A stretch of DNA of 48,904 nucleotides. Origin: Candidatus Ventrimonas merdavium. GTDB lineage: Bacteria; Bacillota; Clostridia; Lachnospirales; Lachnospiraceae. Both the position numbers and the translations under genes were made by a program. This document shows positions 16,757-24,514 of the stretch, piece after piece. The notes beneath the pieces were generated by a model. The model did no database searches, had not been told where the DNA came from, and saw nothing but the letters and a program-made list of their open reading frames with translations. The first letter of the stretch is position 1. The number at the start of each line of letters is the position of its first letter. The stretch covers positions 1 to 48,904 of the forward strand of contig DVLJ01000120.1 in assembly GCA_018715565.1 (NCBI GenBank). Direction: 5' to 3'.

Positions 16757-17407
16757 ATGGCAAAACGAGAGACCAAAGCAGAGCGGGAGGCGCGGGTAGC
16801 CCGGATCCTGGCCGCTATGAATCAGGAATACGGCACGGAATACCGCTGCTATCTGAACCACGAAACCCCATGGCAGCTGCTGATCGCGGTGATCTTAAGC
16901 GCCCAGTGCACGGATGCCCGGGTGAATATCGTCACCGCGGATCTGTTCCAAAAATACGACAGCGTAGAGAAATTTGCCGCTGCCGACATCCGGGAGCTGG
17001 AGCAGGACATCCATTCCATCGGATTCTATCATATGAAAGCGAAAAATATCATTTCCTGCTGCCGGACGCTGATGGAACAGTACGGCGGGGAGGTGCCCCG
17101 GACCATCGAGGAGCTGACTGCTCTGGCCGGGGTGGGCCGGAAAACGGCCAATGTGATCCGGGGAAATATCTACAACGAGCCCAGCATCGTGGTGGACACC
17201 CATGTAAAGCGGATCTCCCGGAAGCTGGGACTGACAAAAGAGGAGGACCCGGAGAAGATCGAGTATGCCTTGATGAAGGTCCTTCCCAGGGATCACTGGA
17301 TCCTGTGGAACATCCACGTGATCACCCTGGGCCGGACGATCTGTACGGCCCGCAGTCCCAAGTGCGGGGAGTGCTTCCTGCGGAAGGACTGTCCGTCGGC
17401 GCTGTGA
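16757..17407 (+). CDS. nth: Endonuclease III (DNA glycosylase/AP lyase)
   Basis: 216 residues from ATG 16757 after AGAGGAGG. It has LLIAVILSAQCTDARVN, the HhH motif with catalytic Lys (LAGVGRKTANVI), catalytic Asp in VVDTHVKRISRKLG, and the C-terminal [4Fe-4S] ligands in CTARSPKCGECFLRKDC. It excises oxidised pyrimidines and nicks the abasic site in base excision repair. Length and motifs are those of ordinary bacterial Nth. Confidence 0.96.
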   Translation: MAKRETKAEREARVARILAAMNQEYGTEYRCYLNHETPWQLLIAVILSAQCTDARVNIVTADLFQKYDSVEKFAAADIRELEQDIHSIGFYHMKAKNIISCCRTLMEQYGGEVPRTIEELTALAGVGRKTANVIRGNIYNEPSIVVDTHVKRISRKLGLTKEEDPEKIEYALMKVLPRDHWILWNIHVITLGRTICTARSPKCGECFLRKDCPSAL

Positions 17408-17455
17408 CAGCGGTCTCGAAAGCGGCCTCAGAACGATAGGAAGGAAATCAGCAGC

Positions 17456-17570
17456 ATGGAGCATAGGGCAGAATATAGGGAACATAGAGCAGAGCATATG
17501 GAACAGATGGAGCACAGAGCAGGGCATGCGGAGCAGATGGAGCACAGGGCAGAGCCTGCGGAGCAGAGCC
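17456..17570. repeat. Tandem repeat (30-bp units and partial copies) encoding the exonuclease N-terminus
   Basis: Two full 30-bp units at 17498-17527 and 17528-17557, flanked by a related block (17456-17497) and a partial copy (17558-17570). Units share GGAGCA and ATGGAGCACAG and encode EQMEHRAG/E. Confidence 0.8.
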
Positions 17571-18328
17571 GGACGGTCCCCCCGCAGGCCCAAAGCTATA
17601 TCGCAGTAGACTTAGAGACGACCGGTCTGAACCCGAAGCTGGATAAGATCATCGAGATCGGGGCCATCCGGGTGGAGCAGGGACAGGAAATGGCCCGGTT
17701 CCACACCATGGTGAATCCCCGCCGTCCGCTGGAGGAGCGGGTGACCGCCCTTACGGGGATCACGGACCAGATGGTGGAGAATGCCCCGGACATTGGGGAT
17801 ATCATCCCCGGACTGGTGGATTTTTGTGGAAATCTCCCTCTTCTGGGGCACCATATCATCTTTGACTACAGCTTTTTAAAACGGGCGGCGGTAAATGAGC
17901 GGCTGGGATTTGAGCGGAGCGGGATCGATACCCTGAAGCTGTGCCGCCGGTGGATGCCCCCGGAGGAAAAGAAGAATCTGGAAGCGGCCTGCGCCTGGTT
18001 CGGGATCCTGCGGGAGTCTGCCCACCGGGCGCTGTCCGACGCCCGGGACGCTCACCGGCTGTATCAGGCCCTGGCCGAGCGCTGGGGGGAGGCGGAGCCG
18101 GAGACATTTGCCCCGAAACCCTTGATCTACAAGGTGAAAAGGGAGCAGCCCGCGTCGAAAAAGCAAAAAGAGGACTTGCGGTATTTACTAAAATATCATA
18201 AAATAGATTTACCTGTGCAGATTGACTTCCTAAGCCGGAATGAGGTATCCCGGCTGACGGACAAGATCATCTCACAGTATGGAAGGATCAGGACAGCCGG
18301 TTTCCGGCAGCAGATTGAAAAGAGGTGA
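17456..18328 (+). CDS. DEDDh 3'-5' exonuclease (DnaQ / DNA polymerase III epsilon-like) with repetitive N-terminus
   Basis: 290 residues. Exonuclease core starts at about residue 48 (YIAVDLETTGLNPKLDKIIE), with LGHHIIFDYSFLKRA and HRALSDARDAHRLY completing the DEDDh residues. The C-terminal 60 residues (KQKEDLRYLLKYHKIDLP) form a helical module seen in clostridial relatives. The first 45 residues are degenerate MEHRAE/AEQMEHRAG repeats encoded by a tandem duplication, unlike other DnaQ-like proteins. AAGGAAA precedes ATG 17456, but in-frame ATGs inside the repeat (17498) could also serve. Probable role: proofreading or repair exonuclease; its polymerase partner is unknown. Confidence 0.88.
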   Translation: MEHRAEYREHRAEHMEQMEHRAGHAEQMEHRAEPAEQSRTVPPQAQSYIAVDLETTGLNPKLDKIIEIGAIRVEQGQEMARFHTMVNPRRPLEERVTALTGITDQMVENAPDIGDIIPGLVDFCGNLPLLGHHIIFDYSFLKRAAVNERLGFERSGIDTLKLCRRWMPPEEKKNLEAACAWFGILRESAHRALSDARDAHRLYQALAERWGEAEPETFAPKPLIYKVKREQPASKKQKEDLRYLLKYHKIDLPVQIDFLSRNEVSRLTDKIISQYGRIRTAGFRQQIEKR

Positions 18329-18335
18329 ATTCACG

Positions 18336-18443
18336 ATGATGAATATGAATAATAATAAGACCAGAAGGATCGTTGTTACGGTCGTAGCAGTGATCCTGGT
18401 GCTGGCGATGGTCGTGCCGACGGCATTATCGCTGCTGATGTAA
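18336..18443 (+). CDS. Small single-pass membrane protein (35 aa)
   Basis: MMNMNNNKTRRIVVTVVAVI continues into a hydrophobic stretch ending VVPTALSLLM, then TAA. Reading ATG 18336 (or 18339), it has a charged Asn/Lys/Arg head and one membrane helix. AGAGGTG lies 8 nt upstream, and the gene sits 7 nt after the exonuclease stop and 24 nt before the VanW start, so it is probably translated in this operon. It resembles Prli42-like short proteins of Firmicutes in size and layout, but the match is only general. It is below the ORF-track length limit. Confidence 0.7.
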   Translation: MMNMNNNKTRRIVVTVVAVILVLAMVVPTALSLLM

Positions 18444-18467
18444 GTGAGGAGTTTAAGGGAGTTTGTT

Positions 18468-20087
18468 ATGAAAAAAAGAGGCGTATTCGGCGGCATGGCC
18501 GCGGCGGCGGCCATGAGCCTGATGATCGCGGCTCCGGCATATGCGAAAGAGAACACGATCCCCCAGGGGATCTTCGTAGGAGGATCCAGCCTGGGCGGTA
18601 TGACGGAAGCAGAAGCAAAAGAGGAGATCCAGGCATATGTAGACAGCCTGGCGGCCCGGCCGGTCATCCTGAAGGTGGATGGAGAGGCCGTGGAGACCAC
18701 GGCCGGAGAGCTGGGGCTTTCCTGGGAGAACCCGGAAGCAGTCCAGGAAGCGGCGGGATATGCGGTCACGGGCAATCTGGTCCAGCAGTACATGGGGCTG
18801 AAGGATCTGGAGAAGGAGCCGGTGGAGATCCCCCTGGAGACCGCGGTGAACGAGGAGAGTCTGGCAGCTCTGGTAGCAGAGCGGTGCCAGGGACTGACGG
18901 CAGAGCCGCAGAACGCGGCGATCACCCGGGTCGACGGACGGTTTGAGATCACCCCCGAAGTCGTGGGGATGGCGGTGGATACCCAGGCGACCAAGGCCGC
19001 CCTGGACGAGGCGCTGGCGGGAGAGGGCACGGACAGCATTACCGTAGAGGCAGTGCTCACCCAGCAGGAGCCGGAGATCACAGAGGAGGACCTGGCGACC
19101 ATCGGGGACGTGCTGGGCACCTTTTCTACTGATTTCAGCAGCAGCGGGAGCGCCCGCTCCAAGAACCTGTCAACCGGCGCAGGCAAGATCAACGGTCATG
19201 TGCTGATGCCGGGAGAGACGCTGTCAGGATATGAGTGCATGCACCCCTTTACCGAGGCCAATGGCTACTACGCGGCCGCGTCCTATGAGAACGGCCAGGT
19301 GGTAGACAGCATCGGCGGCGGCGTGTGCCAGATCGCCACCACCCTGTACAACGCGGCGCTGCAGGCAGAGCTGGAGATCACCCAGCGGCAGAACCATTCC
19401 ATGATCGTCACGTATGTGAAGCCGTCCATGGATGCGGCGATCGCCGGCACGGTAAAGGATATCAAAGTAACCAACAATTACAGCACCCCCATCTATGTGG
19501 AGGGCTATACGGAGGGGCGGACCCTGACCTTTACGTTCTACGGCAAGGAGACCCGCCCGGCGAACCGGAAGGTCGAGTATGTGTCCGAGACGCTGAAGCG
19601 GATCGATCCCGGCGCTCCGGAGACCCGGGTTGACAATTCCCTGGCCCCGGGGACCAGGAGGCAGGTACAGTCTTCCCATACCGGGCTGCAGTCCCGGCTG
19701 TGGAAGGTGGTCACCGTAGACGGCGTGGAGACGGAGCGGACGCTGCTCCACACCGACTCCTATAACGCGTCCAAGGCGATCGTGCTGGTGGGACCCACTC
19801 CGGCACCGGCAGCGCCTGCAGAGACGCCGCCCGTACAGGCAGAAGGGACGCCTGCACAGAGCGAGCCGGCTCCGGCACAGACCCAGGAGGCGGTAGTAGA
19901 GGGCGTTGACGGCGGCCCCGGCGTAGCGACGGAGCAGCCTGCACAGAATGAGGCGGTCCCTGCACAGAACGAGGGAGCTTCGGCGGCAGGATCCGCGTCT
20001 GCCGAGACCCCGGCCCCGGCGCCTACACCAGCGCCAGAGCCCGATCCTGCGCCAGAGCCCGCACCGGACGCGGCTCCGGCTGCGTAG
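18468..20087 (+). CDS. VanW family protein with PG-binding and G5 domains
   Basis: 539 residues from ATG 18468 (AAGGGAG upstream); the ORF start at 18444 is GTG and has no site. Signal peptide about 1-27 (AAAMSLMIAAPAYA), a PG_binding_4-like region (about 40-220), the VanW domain with HVLMPGETLSGYECMHPFTE and GGGVCQIATTLYNAAL (about 240-355), a G5 domain (about 365-440), and a Pro/Ala/Gln-rich tail of about 95 residues containing PAQNEA repeats. It is exported and probably cell-wall associated. VanW proteins occur in and outside vancomycin clusters; their biochemical role is not settled. Confidence 0.9.
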   Translation: MKKRGVFGGMAAAAAMSLMIAAPAYAKENTIPQGIFVGGSSLGGMTEAEAKEEIQAYVDSLAARPVILKVDGEAVETTAGELGLSWENPEAVQEAAGYAVTGNLVQQYMGLKDLEKEPVEIPLETAVNEESLAALVAERCQGLTAEPQNAAITRVDGRFEITPEVVGMAVDTQATKAALDEALAGEGTDSITVEAVLTQQEPEITEEDLATIGDVLGTFSTDFSSSGSARSKNLSTGAGKINGHVLMPGETLSGYECMHPFTEANGYYAAASYENGQVVDSIGGGVCQIATTLYNAALQAELEITQRQNHSMIVTYVKPSMDAAIAGTVKDIKVTNNYSTPIYVEGYTEGRTLTFTFYGKETRPANRKVEYVSETLKRIDPGAPETRVDNSLAPGTRRQVQSSHTGLQSRLWKVVTVDGVETERTLLHTDSYNASKAIVLVGPTPAPAAPAETPPVQAEGTPAQSEPAPAQTQEAVVEGVDGGPGVATEQPAQNEAVPAQNEGASAAGSASAETPAPAPTPAPEPDPAPEPAPDAAPAA

Positions 20088-20136
20088 TGCGCAGCGGCGG
20101 GACAAAATCAGCTGACGGAAGAAGGATGGACCGATC

Positions 20137-20814
20137 ATGATGCGGAGGATCGAACGGGAGAACACCGGCCGGATGCGACCGGGACAAGACCTGGTAGCGG
20201 CAGGATACGCCGGGCTTTCCGGCGCGGCGATCCTGGCGGAGGCAGAGCATGAAAAGCTGGCCCGGTGGTTCTCCGAAGAATATCTGGCGGATCTTCAGGC
20301 TGCCTGGCAGGAGTGCCGGGACTGGGAGGTCTGCCTGGACGCCGGATTTCCGGCATTAAAGGATCAGCCGGTCCCTGTCTGGCTTTCCCGGCTGGGAGAG
20401 CAGGCGGCGGAGGCGGAGGCCGTCGGGAGCGGCGGCATCCTGAAGGCGATCTGGGACCTGACAGGCGCATATGAGACCGGCGTGGAATTTGCTCTGCGCC
20501 GGATTCCCATTCTCCAGGCCGTGATCGAGGTCTGCGAGCGTCTGGAGGTCAATCCGTACCGTTTATACAGCGCGGGCTGTTATGTCCTGACCGCGGAGAA
20601 CGGCGGACGGCTGGCGGAGCAGCTGCGGAGCCAGGGCGTCCCGGCGGCGGTCATCGGGCAGATCAAGAGCGGCATTGCCCGGGAGATGATCGTCCAGGAG
20701 GGGCGCGGGTTCTTAGAGCGGCCCCAGCCGGACGAGCTGACCCGGATCCTGCCGGATGCGGCACGGGCCCTGGCGGGAGAGATCTGGACAGGCGGTCCGG
20801 CAGAGCAGGAGTGA
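20137..20814 (+). CDS. AIR synthase-related protein, HypE C-terminal-like (stand-alone)
   Basis: 225 residues. The core GSGGILKAIWDLTGAYETGVE, IPILQAVIEVCERLEVNPYRLYSAGCY and LAEQLRSQGVPAAVIGQI resembles the C-terminal AIRS_C domain of HypE/PurM/SelD proteins. The ATP-binding N-terminal half is missing. No hydrogenase genes are in the window. Such short HypE-like proteins recur in Lachnospiraceae, but I know of no assigned function. The start is one of tandem ATGs at 20137/20140 after AGAAGGA. Confidence 0.65.
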   Translation: MMRRIERENTGRMRPGQDLVAAGYAGLSGAAILAEAEHEKLARWFSEEYLADLQAAWQECRDWEVCLDAGFPALKDQPVPVWLSRLGEQAAEAEAVGSGGILKAIWDLTGAYETGVEFALRRIPILQAVIEVCERLEVNPYRLYSAGCYVLTAENGGRLAEQLRSQGVPAAVIGQIKSGIAREMIVQEGRGFLERPQPDELTRILPDAARALAGEIWTGGPAEQE

Positions 20815-20840
20815 TCTGCGGGACCCATACGGATACATAT

Positions 20841-20872
20841 GGATACAAAGGAAGCCGGATACAAAGGAAGCG
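20841..20872. repeat. 16-bp tandem duplication upstream of the Lrp gene
   Basis: GGATACAAAGGAAGCC (20841-20856) followed by GGATACAAAGGAAGCG (20857-20872), preceded by a related GGATACATAT. It lies in the leader of the regulator gene. Confidence 0.85.
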
Positions 20873-20907
20873 CGATAAAAGAAGGAAGAATGAGGAGGCA
20901 GTCACGT

Positions 20908-21390
20908 ATGAGAGAGAAAATTTTGGCAGTCATTGAAAAAAACAGCAGGATCGATATCCACGACCTGGCGATCCTCCTGGGGGAGAGCGAGGCCGCTGTT
21001 GCCAACGAGATTGCCGAGATGGAGAAGGAGCGGATCATCTGCGGCTATCACACGCTGATCAACTGGGACAATACCAGCGAGGAAAAGGTCAGCGCCCTGA
21101 TCGAGGTCAAGGTGACGCCCCAGCGGGGGATGGGCTTTGACAAGCTGGCAGAGCGGATCTACCAGTACAGCGAGGTCAACGCCCTGTATCTGATGGCGGG
21201 CGGCTTTGATTTTATGGTCATCATCGAAGGCAAGACCATGCGCCAGGTAGCCCAGTTCGTATCCGACAAGCTGGCGCCCCTGGATTCGGTCCTGAGCACG
21301 GCGACCCATTTCGTTTTGAAAAAATACAAGGACCACGGCACGGTGCTCAGTGACGAGGTCGAGGATGAAAGGATGCTGATTACACCGTGA
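20908..21390 (+). CDS. Lrp/AsnC family transcriptional regulator
   Basis: 160 residues from ATG 20908, which follows GAGGAGG; the ORF extension upstream is repeat sequence. N-terminal winged HTH (RIDIHDLAILLGESEAAVAN, MEKERIICGYHTLINW) and a C-terminal RAM effector domain (SALIEVKVTPQ, ALYLMAGGFDFMVIIEGKTM). It is coupled to the aminotransferase gene by a GTGA overlap, so it may sense an amino acid and control this pair. The YugG-type Lrp/aminotransferase pairing is common in Firmicutes. Confidence 0.93.
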   Translation: MREKILAVIEKNSRIDIHDLAILLGESEAAVANEIAEMEKERIICGYHTLINWDNTSEEKVSALIEVKVTPQRGMGFDKLAERIYQYSEVNALYLMAGGFDFMVIIEGKTMRQVAQFVSDKLAPLDSVLSTATHFVLKKYKDHGTVLSDEVEDERMLITP

Positions 21391-22574
21391 GAGATCCGTT
21401 AAATAAGCTTATTTCTGCGATCCCGCCGTCCGGGATCCGCAAGTTTTTCGATATCGCCAGCGAGATGGAGGGCGTGATCTCCTTAGGCGTGGGAGAGCCG
21501 GATTTTGACACGCCCTGGCATGTGCGGGAGGAGGGCATCTATTCCCTGGAAAAGGGCCGCACCTTCTATACCGCCAACGCCGGGCTGAGGGATCTGCGGG
21601 TGGAGATTCGCAATTACTTAGAGCGGCATTATCAGGTGAGCTACGATCCGGATAAGGAGATCCTGGTGACCGTGGGGGGCAGCGAGGCCATCGACATTGC
21701 GTTCCGGGCTATGCTGGATCCGGGAGACGAGGTGCTGGTGCCTCAGCCCAGCTTTGTATCCTACGTGCCCTGCGCGGTGCTGGCAGGCGGCGTGGCGGTG
21801 CCGATCGCTCTGGAAGAAAAGGATCAGTTCCGTCTGACCCCGGAGAAGCTTCTGGAGAAGATCACCCCCAAGACGAAGATCCTGGTGCTGCCCTTCCCCA
21901 ATAACCCCACCGGTGCGATCATGAACCGGGAGGAGCTGGAAGCCATTGCTAAGATCGTGATCGATCATGACCTGTTTGTCCTTTCCGATGAGATCTACTC
22001 CGAGCTGACCTTCGGCGAGGAGCCGCATGTCACCATCGCGTCCTTGCCTGGGATGAAGGAGCGGACCGTGCTGATCAACGGATTCTCCAAGGCCTTTGCC
22101 ATGACCGGCTGGCGGCTGGGCTACGCCTGTGCTCCGGCGCCTCTGTTAAAGCAGATGCTGAAGATCCATCAGTTTGCCATCATGTGTGCGCCGACCACCA
22201 GCCAGTATGCGGCGATCGACGCCATGAAGAACTGCGACGAGGATGTGAAGCAGATGCGGGAGTCCTATGACCAGCGGCGGCGGTATCTGCTCCATGAGCT
22301 GCGGGATATGGGGATGGAATGCTTTGAACCGCTGGGCGCCTTCTATATGTTCCCCAGCGTGAAAAGGTTCGGGATGACCTCGGATGCGTTCGCCATGCGG
22401 CTTTTGGAGGAAGAAAAGGTGGCTGTGGTCCCGGGGAGCGCCTTCGGTGATGCGGGAGAGGGTTACCTGCGGATCTCCTATGCGTATTCGTTAAAGAGCC
22501 TGAAGGAAGCCTTGGCGAAGATCCGGCGCTTTGTAGAGCGTCTGGACGCGGAGCAGGGCGGACGGGCAGAATAG
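21387..22574 (+). CDS. PLP-dependent aminotransferase, class I/II (aspartate aminotransferase-like)
   Basis: 395 residues starting at GTG 21387, whose GTGA overlaps the Lrp stop. GVGEPDFDTPWHV, TVGGSEAIDIAFRAMLDPGD, PNNPTGAIMNREELEAI and SDEIYSELTF are aminotransferase motifs; the PLP lysine is in NGFSKAFAMTGWRLGYA. Fold type I. The closest named relatives are PatA/AspC-like enzymes acting on aromatic or acidic amino acids; the exact substrate is open. Confidence 0.92.
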   Translation: MRDPLNKLISAIPPSGIRKFFDIASEMEGVISLGVGEPDFDTPWHVREEGIYSLEKGRTFYTANAGLRDLRVEIRNYLERHYQVSYDPDKEILVTVGGSEAIDIAFRAMLDPGDEVLVPQPSFVSYVPCAVLAGGVAVPIALEEKDQFRLTPEKLLEKITPKTKILVLPFPNNPTGAIMNREELEAIAKIVIDHDLFVLSDEIYSELTFGEEPHVTIASLPGMKERTVLINGFSKAFAMTGWRLGYACAPAPLLKQMLKIHQFAIMCAPTTSQYAAIDAMKNCDEDVKQMRESYDQRRRYLLHELRDMGMECFEPLGAFYMFPSVKRFGMTSDAFAMRLLEEEKVAVVPGSAFGDAGEGYLRISYAYSLKSLKEALAKIRRFVERLDAEQGGRAE

Positions 22575-22589
22575 GACGAGGCGGACCCT

Positions 22590-23090
22590 ATGAGCATGAA
22601 TGTAGTATTATTGGAACCGGAGATGCCGCTGAATACCGGGAATATCGGTCGGACCTGCGTGGCGACGGACACCAGGCTCCATCTGATCGAGCCGCTGGGC
22701 TTCAAGCTGAATGAAAAGGCGGTCAAGCGGGCCGGGCTGGATTACTGGGATAAGCTGGATGTGACGGTATACAGCGATTTCCAGGATTTTCTGGAGAAGA
22801 ATCCGGGGGCGAAGATCTATATGGCGACCACCAAGGCGCCGAAGACGTACACGGACGTTTCCTACGAGCCGGACTGTTATCTGATGTTCGGTAAGGAGAG
22901 CGCCGGGATCCCGGAGGAGATCCTGGTAGAGCACAAGGAGCAGTGCGTGCGCATCCCCATGTGGGGCGATATCCGCTCCCTGAACCTGGCGAATTCTGTG
23001 GCGGTCATCCTGTATGAGGCGCTGCGGCAGAACGGATTTGAGAAGATGAACACGGAAGGCCATCTGCACCGGCTGGAGTGGAAGGACTGA
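22590..23090 (+). CDS. trmL: tRNA (cytidine(34)-2'-O)-methyltransferase
   Basis: 166 residues with the SPOUT fold: VVLLEPEMPLNTGNIGRTC, LIEPLGFKLNEKAVKRAGLDY, MFGKESAGIPEEIL and IPMWGDIRSLNLANSVAVIL forming the knot and SAM site. It methylates the 2'-O of the wobble nucleotide in tRNA-Leu isoacceptors. ATG 22590 and 22596 are both possible starts. It is the last gene of a rightward run and ends at a bidirectional terminator. Confidence 0.94.
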   Translation: MSMNVVLLEPEMPLNTGNIGRTCVATDTRLHLIEPLGFKLNEKAVKRAGLDYWDKLDVTVYSDFQDFLEKNPGAKIYMATTKAPKTYTDVSYEPDCYLMFGKESAGIPEEILVEHKEQCVRIPMWGDIRSLNLANSVAVILYEALRQNGFEKMNTEGHLHRLEWKD

Positions 23091-23110
23091 CGCGGAGAAA
23101 TATGACGCAG

Positions 23111-23158
23111 AACGGGCGGGAACAACAGATCCCTTTGATCTGGTTCCCGCCCGTTTTC
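23111..23158. terminator. Bidirectional terminator between trmL and the aldo/keto reductase
   Basis: Perfect 13-bp arms AACGGGCGGGAAC (23111-23123) and GTTCCCGCCCGTT (23143-23155) with an inner CAGATC/GATCTG stem. It carries T-rich flanks on the trmL side and serves two convergent genes. Confidence 0.85.
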
Positions 23159-23173
23159 TACAGGTTATCCCCG

Positions 23174-24211
23174 TTAGAAATTATCCGGAGTCATCTCCTT
23201 GCCGGCAAGGATCTCCTCGTAGTCCTTTAAGTTCCGCTCCAGGAGGGCCGGGGTGTCCAGCCCATAGGGGCACTTGGATGCGCACTGGCCGCAGTGGAGG
23301 CAGTCCTTGATCTTCATCATCTTCTCCTGCCCGGCGGGGGAGAGATGGGAGGCGGTGGGAGACCGGCGCAGCAGCAGAGACATGCGGGCGCAGTTGTTGA
23401 TCTCAATGCCCGCCGGACACGGCATGCAGTAGCCGCAGCCCCGGCAGAAGGTGCCGGACAGGAGCTTGCGGTCCCGGTCGATCAGCGCCTTGATCTCTCC
23501 GGTCATGGACGGCGGATCCTGGATGAAGGAGAGGAATTCCTCCAGCTCGGATAGTCTCTGGATCCCCCAGATGGGGAGCACGTTGTCAAACTGGTCCGCG
23601 TAGGCGTAGGCCGCTGCCGCGTTGGTGATCAGGCCGCCGGACAGGGACTTCATGGCGATAAAGCCCATGTCCTGCTCCCGGCAGGCCTCTACCAGAGCAA
23701 TGTCCTTCTCGTCGGCCAGGTAGCAGAAGGGGAACTGCAGGGTATCGTACAGCCCCGACTGGATGGCTTCCTGGGCCACGGACAGCCGGTGGTTCGTGAT
23801 GCCGATGAAGCGGATCTTCCCCTGCTCCCTGGCCTTTAAGGCCGCGTCGTACAGGCCGGACTCGTCCCCGGGACGGGGGCAGAACGGGGGATTGTGGAAC
23901 TGATAGATATCGATGCAGTCGGTCTTTAACAGGGATAAGCTGGTCTCCAAGTCCTTCCAGAAGCCTTCCGGGGTGGACGCCATGGTCTTGGTAGCCAGAT
24001 AGATGTGGTTCCGGACGCCGCTTAAAGCAAGGCCGATCTTCTCCTCACTGTCGGAGTAGGCCCGGGCCGTGTCGAAAAAGGTGATGCCCCCTTCATAGGC
24101 CCGCCGCAGGATGACCGCGGCCTCCTCCTTGGTCACCCGCTGGACCGGCAGGGTGCCGAAGCCGTTCTTATCCACGGTGATATGGGTTCTTCCCAGGGTT
24201 ACGTTAGACAT
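23174..24211 (-). CDS. Aldo/keto reductase with C-terminal 4Fe-4S ferredoxin domain
   Basis: 345 residues. AKR barrel with GITFFDTARAYSDSE (Asp and Tyr), IYLATKTM (Lys) and DIYQFHNPPF (His), the catalytic tetrad. The C-terminal third holds cysteine clusters CRGCGYCMPCPAGIEINNC and CLHCGQCASKCPYG for [4Fe-4S] binding. Such fusions in anaerobes reduce carbonyls, perhaps taking electrons through the clusters; the substrate is unknown. AAAGGAGGCGATTCAC precedes the ATG at 24211. Transcribed toward trmL. Confidence 0.9.
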   Translation of the reverse strand: MSNVTLGRTHITVDKNGFGTLPVQRVTKEEAAVILRRAYEGGITFFDTARAYSDSEEKIGLALSGVRNHIYLATKTMASTPEGFWKDLETSLSLLKTDCIDIYQFHNPPFCPRPGDESGLYDAALKAREQGKIRFIGITNHRLSVAQEAIQSGLYDTLQFPFCYLADEKDIALVEACREQDMGFIAMKSLSGGLITNAAAAYAYADQFDNVLPIWGIQRLSELEEFLSFIQDPPSMTGEIKALIDRDRKLLSGTFCRGCGYCMPCPAGIEINNCARMSLLLRRSPTASHLSPAGQEKMMKIKDCLHCGQCASKCPYGLDTPALLERNLKDYEEILAGKEMTPDNF

Positions 24212-24295
24212 GTGAATCGCCTCCTTTGTTCGATCTCATTTTAGCATGATTTGGAACCCGGCGCAATGCTGAGGAAAAATTCTCGAAAAAAGTGC

Positions 24296-24324
24296 TTGCA
24301 TTTTGAGTTAGTCTATGCTAATAT
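24296..24324 (+). promoter_or_regulatory. Orphan promoter with overlapping TTAG-N6-CTAA boxes
   Basis: TTGCAT (24296-24301), 17-nt spacer, TAATAT (24319-24324). No gene follows on this strand; the transcript would end at the terminator near 24458. Confidence 0.5.
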
Positions 24325-24348
24325 AATTACAGGTTAGATGCCACTAAC
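24308..24348. promoter_or_regulatory. Tandem palindromic operator, possibly for a DtxR/MntR/IdeR-type metal regulator
   Basis: Two boxes with the same layout, TTAGTCTATGCTAA (24308-24321) and GTTAGATGCCACTAAC (24333-24348), i.e. TTAG-N6-CTAA spaced 26 bp apart. One overlaps the -10 box and the other the start site. The TTAG/CTAA half sites resemble DtxR-class boxes; this assignment is inference. Confidence 0.4.
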
Positions 24349-24458
24349 TTACATGTGAATATTCTATACATTTCAAACTGCGTTCGCCTGACCAGCGGAT
24401 GCAGAACTCGACTCCTATGAAAAAACAGCCGGTACTCCGCAGGTACCGGCTGTTTTTT
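24331..24458 (+). ncRNA. Candidate small RNA (promoter to terminator, about 125 nt)
   Basis: Starting after the orphan promoter and ending at a strong terminator, this span holds no ORF with a ribosome binding site (the best is a 21-codon GTG frame). It may be a metal-controlled small RNA, or the remains of a deleted gene such as feoA. Seen: promoter, boxes, terminator. Inferred: that it is transcribed. Confidence 0.35.
24421..24458. terminator. Bidirectional terminator
   Basis: ACAGCCGGTAC (24425-24435) and GTACCGGCTGT (24443-24453) flanked by A and T runs on both sides. It can end both the orphan transcript (plus) and the BASS transporter transcript (minus). Confidence 0.85.
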
Positions 24459-24514
24459 CAATCCATAGGGGCCTTTTGGGTCCCATAGCTTATGCAGTTG
24501 ACAGGACGAAAGGA

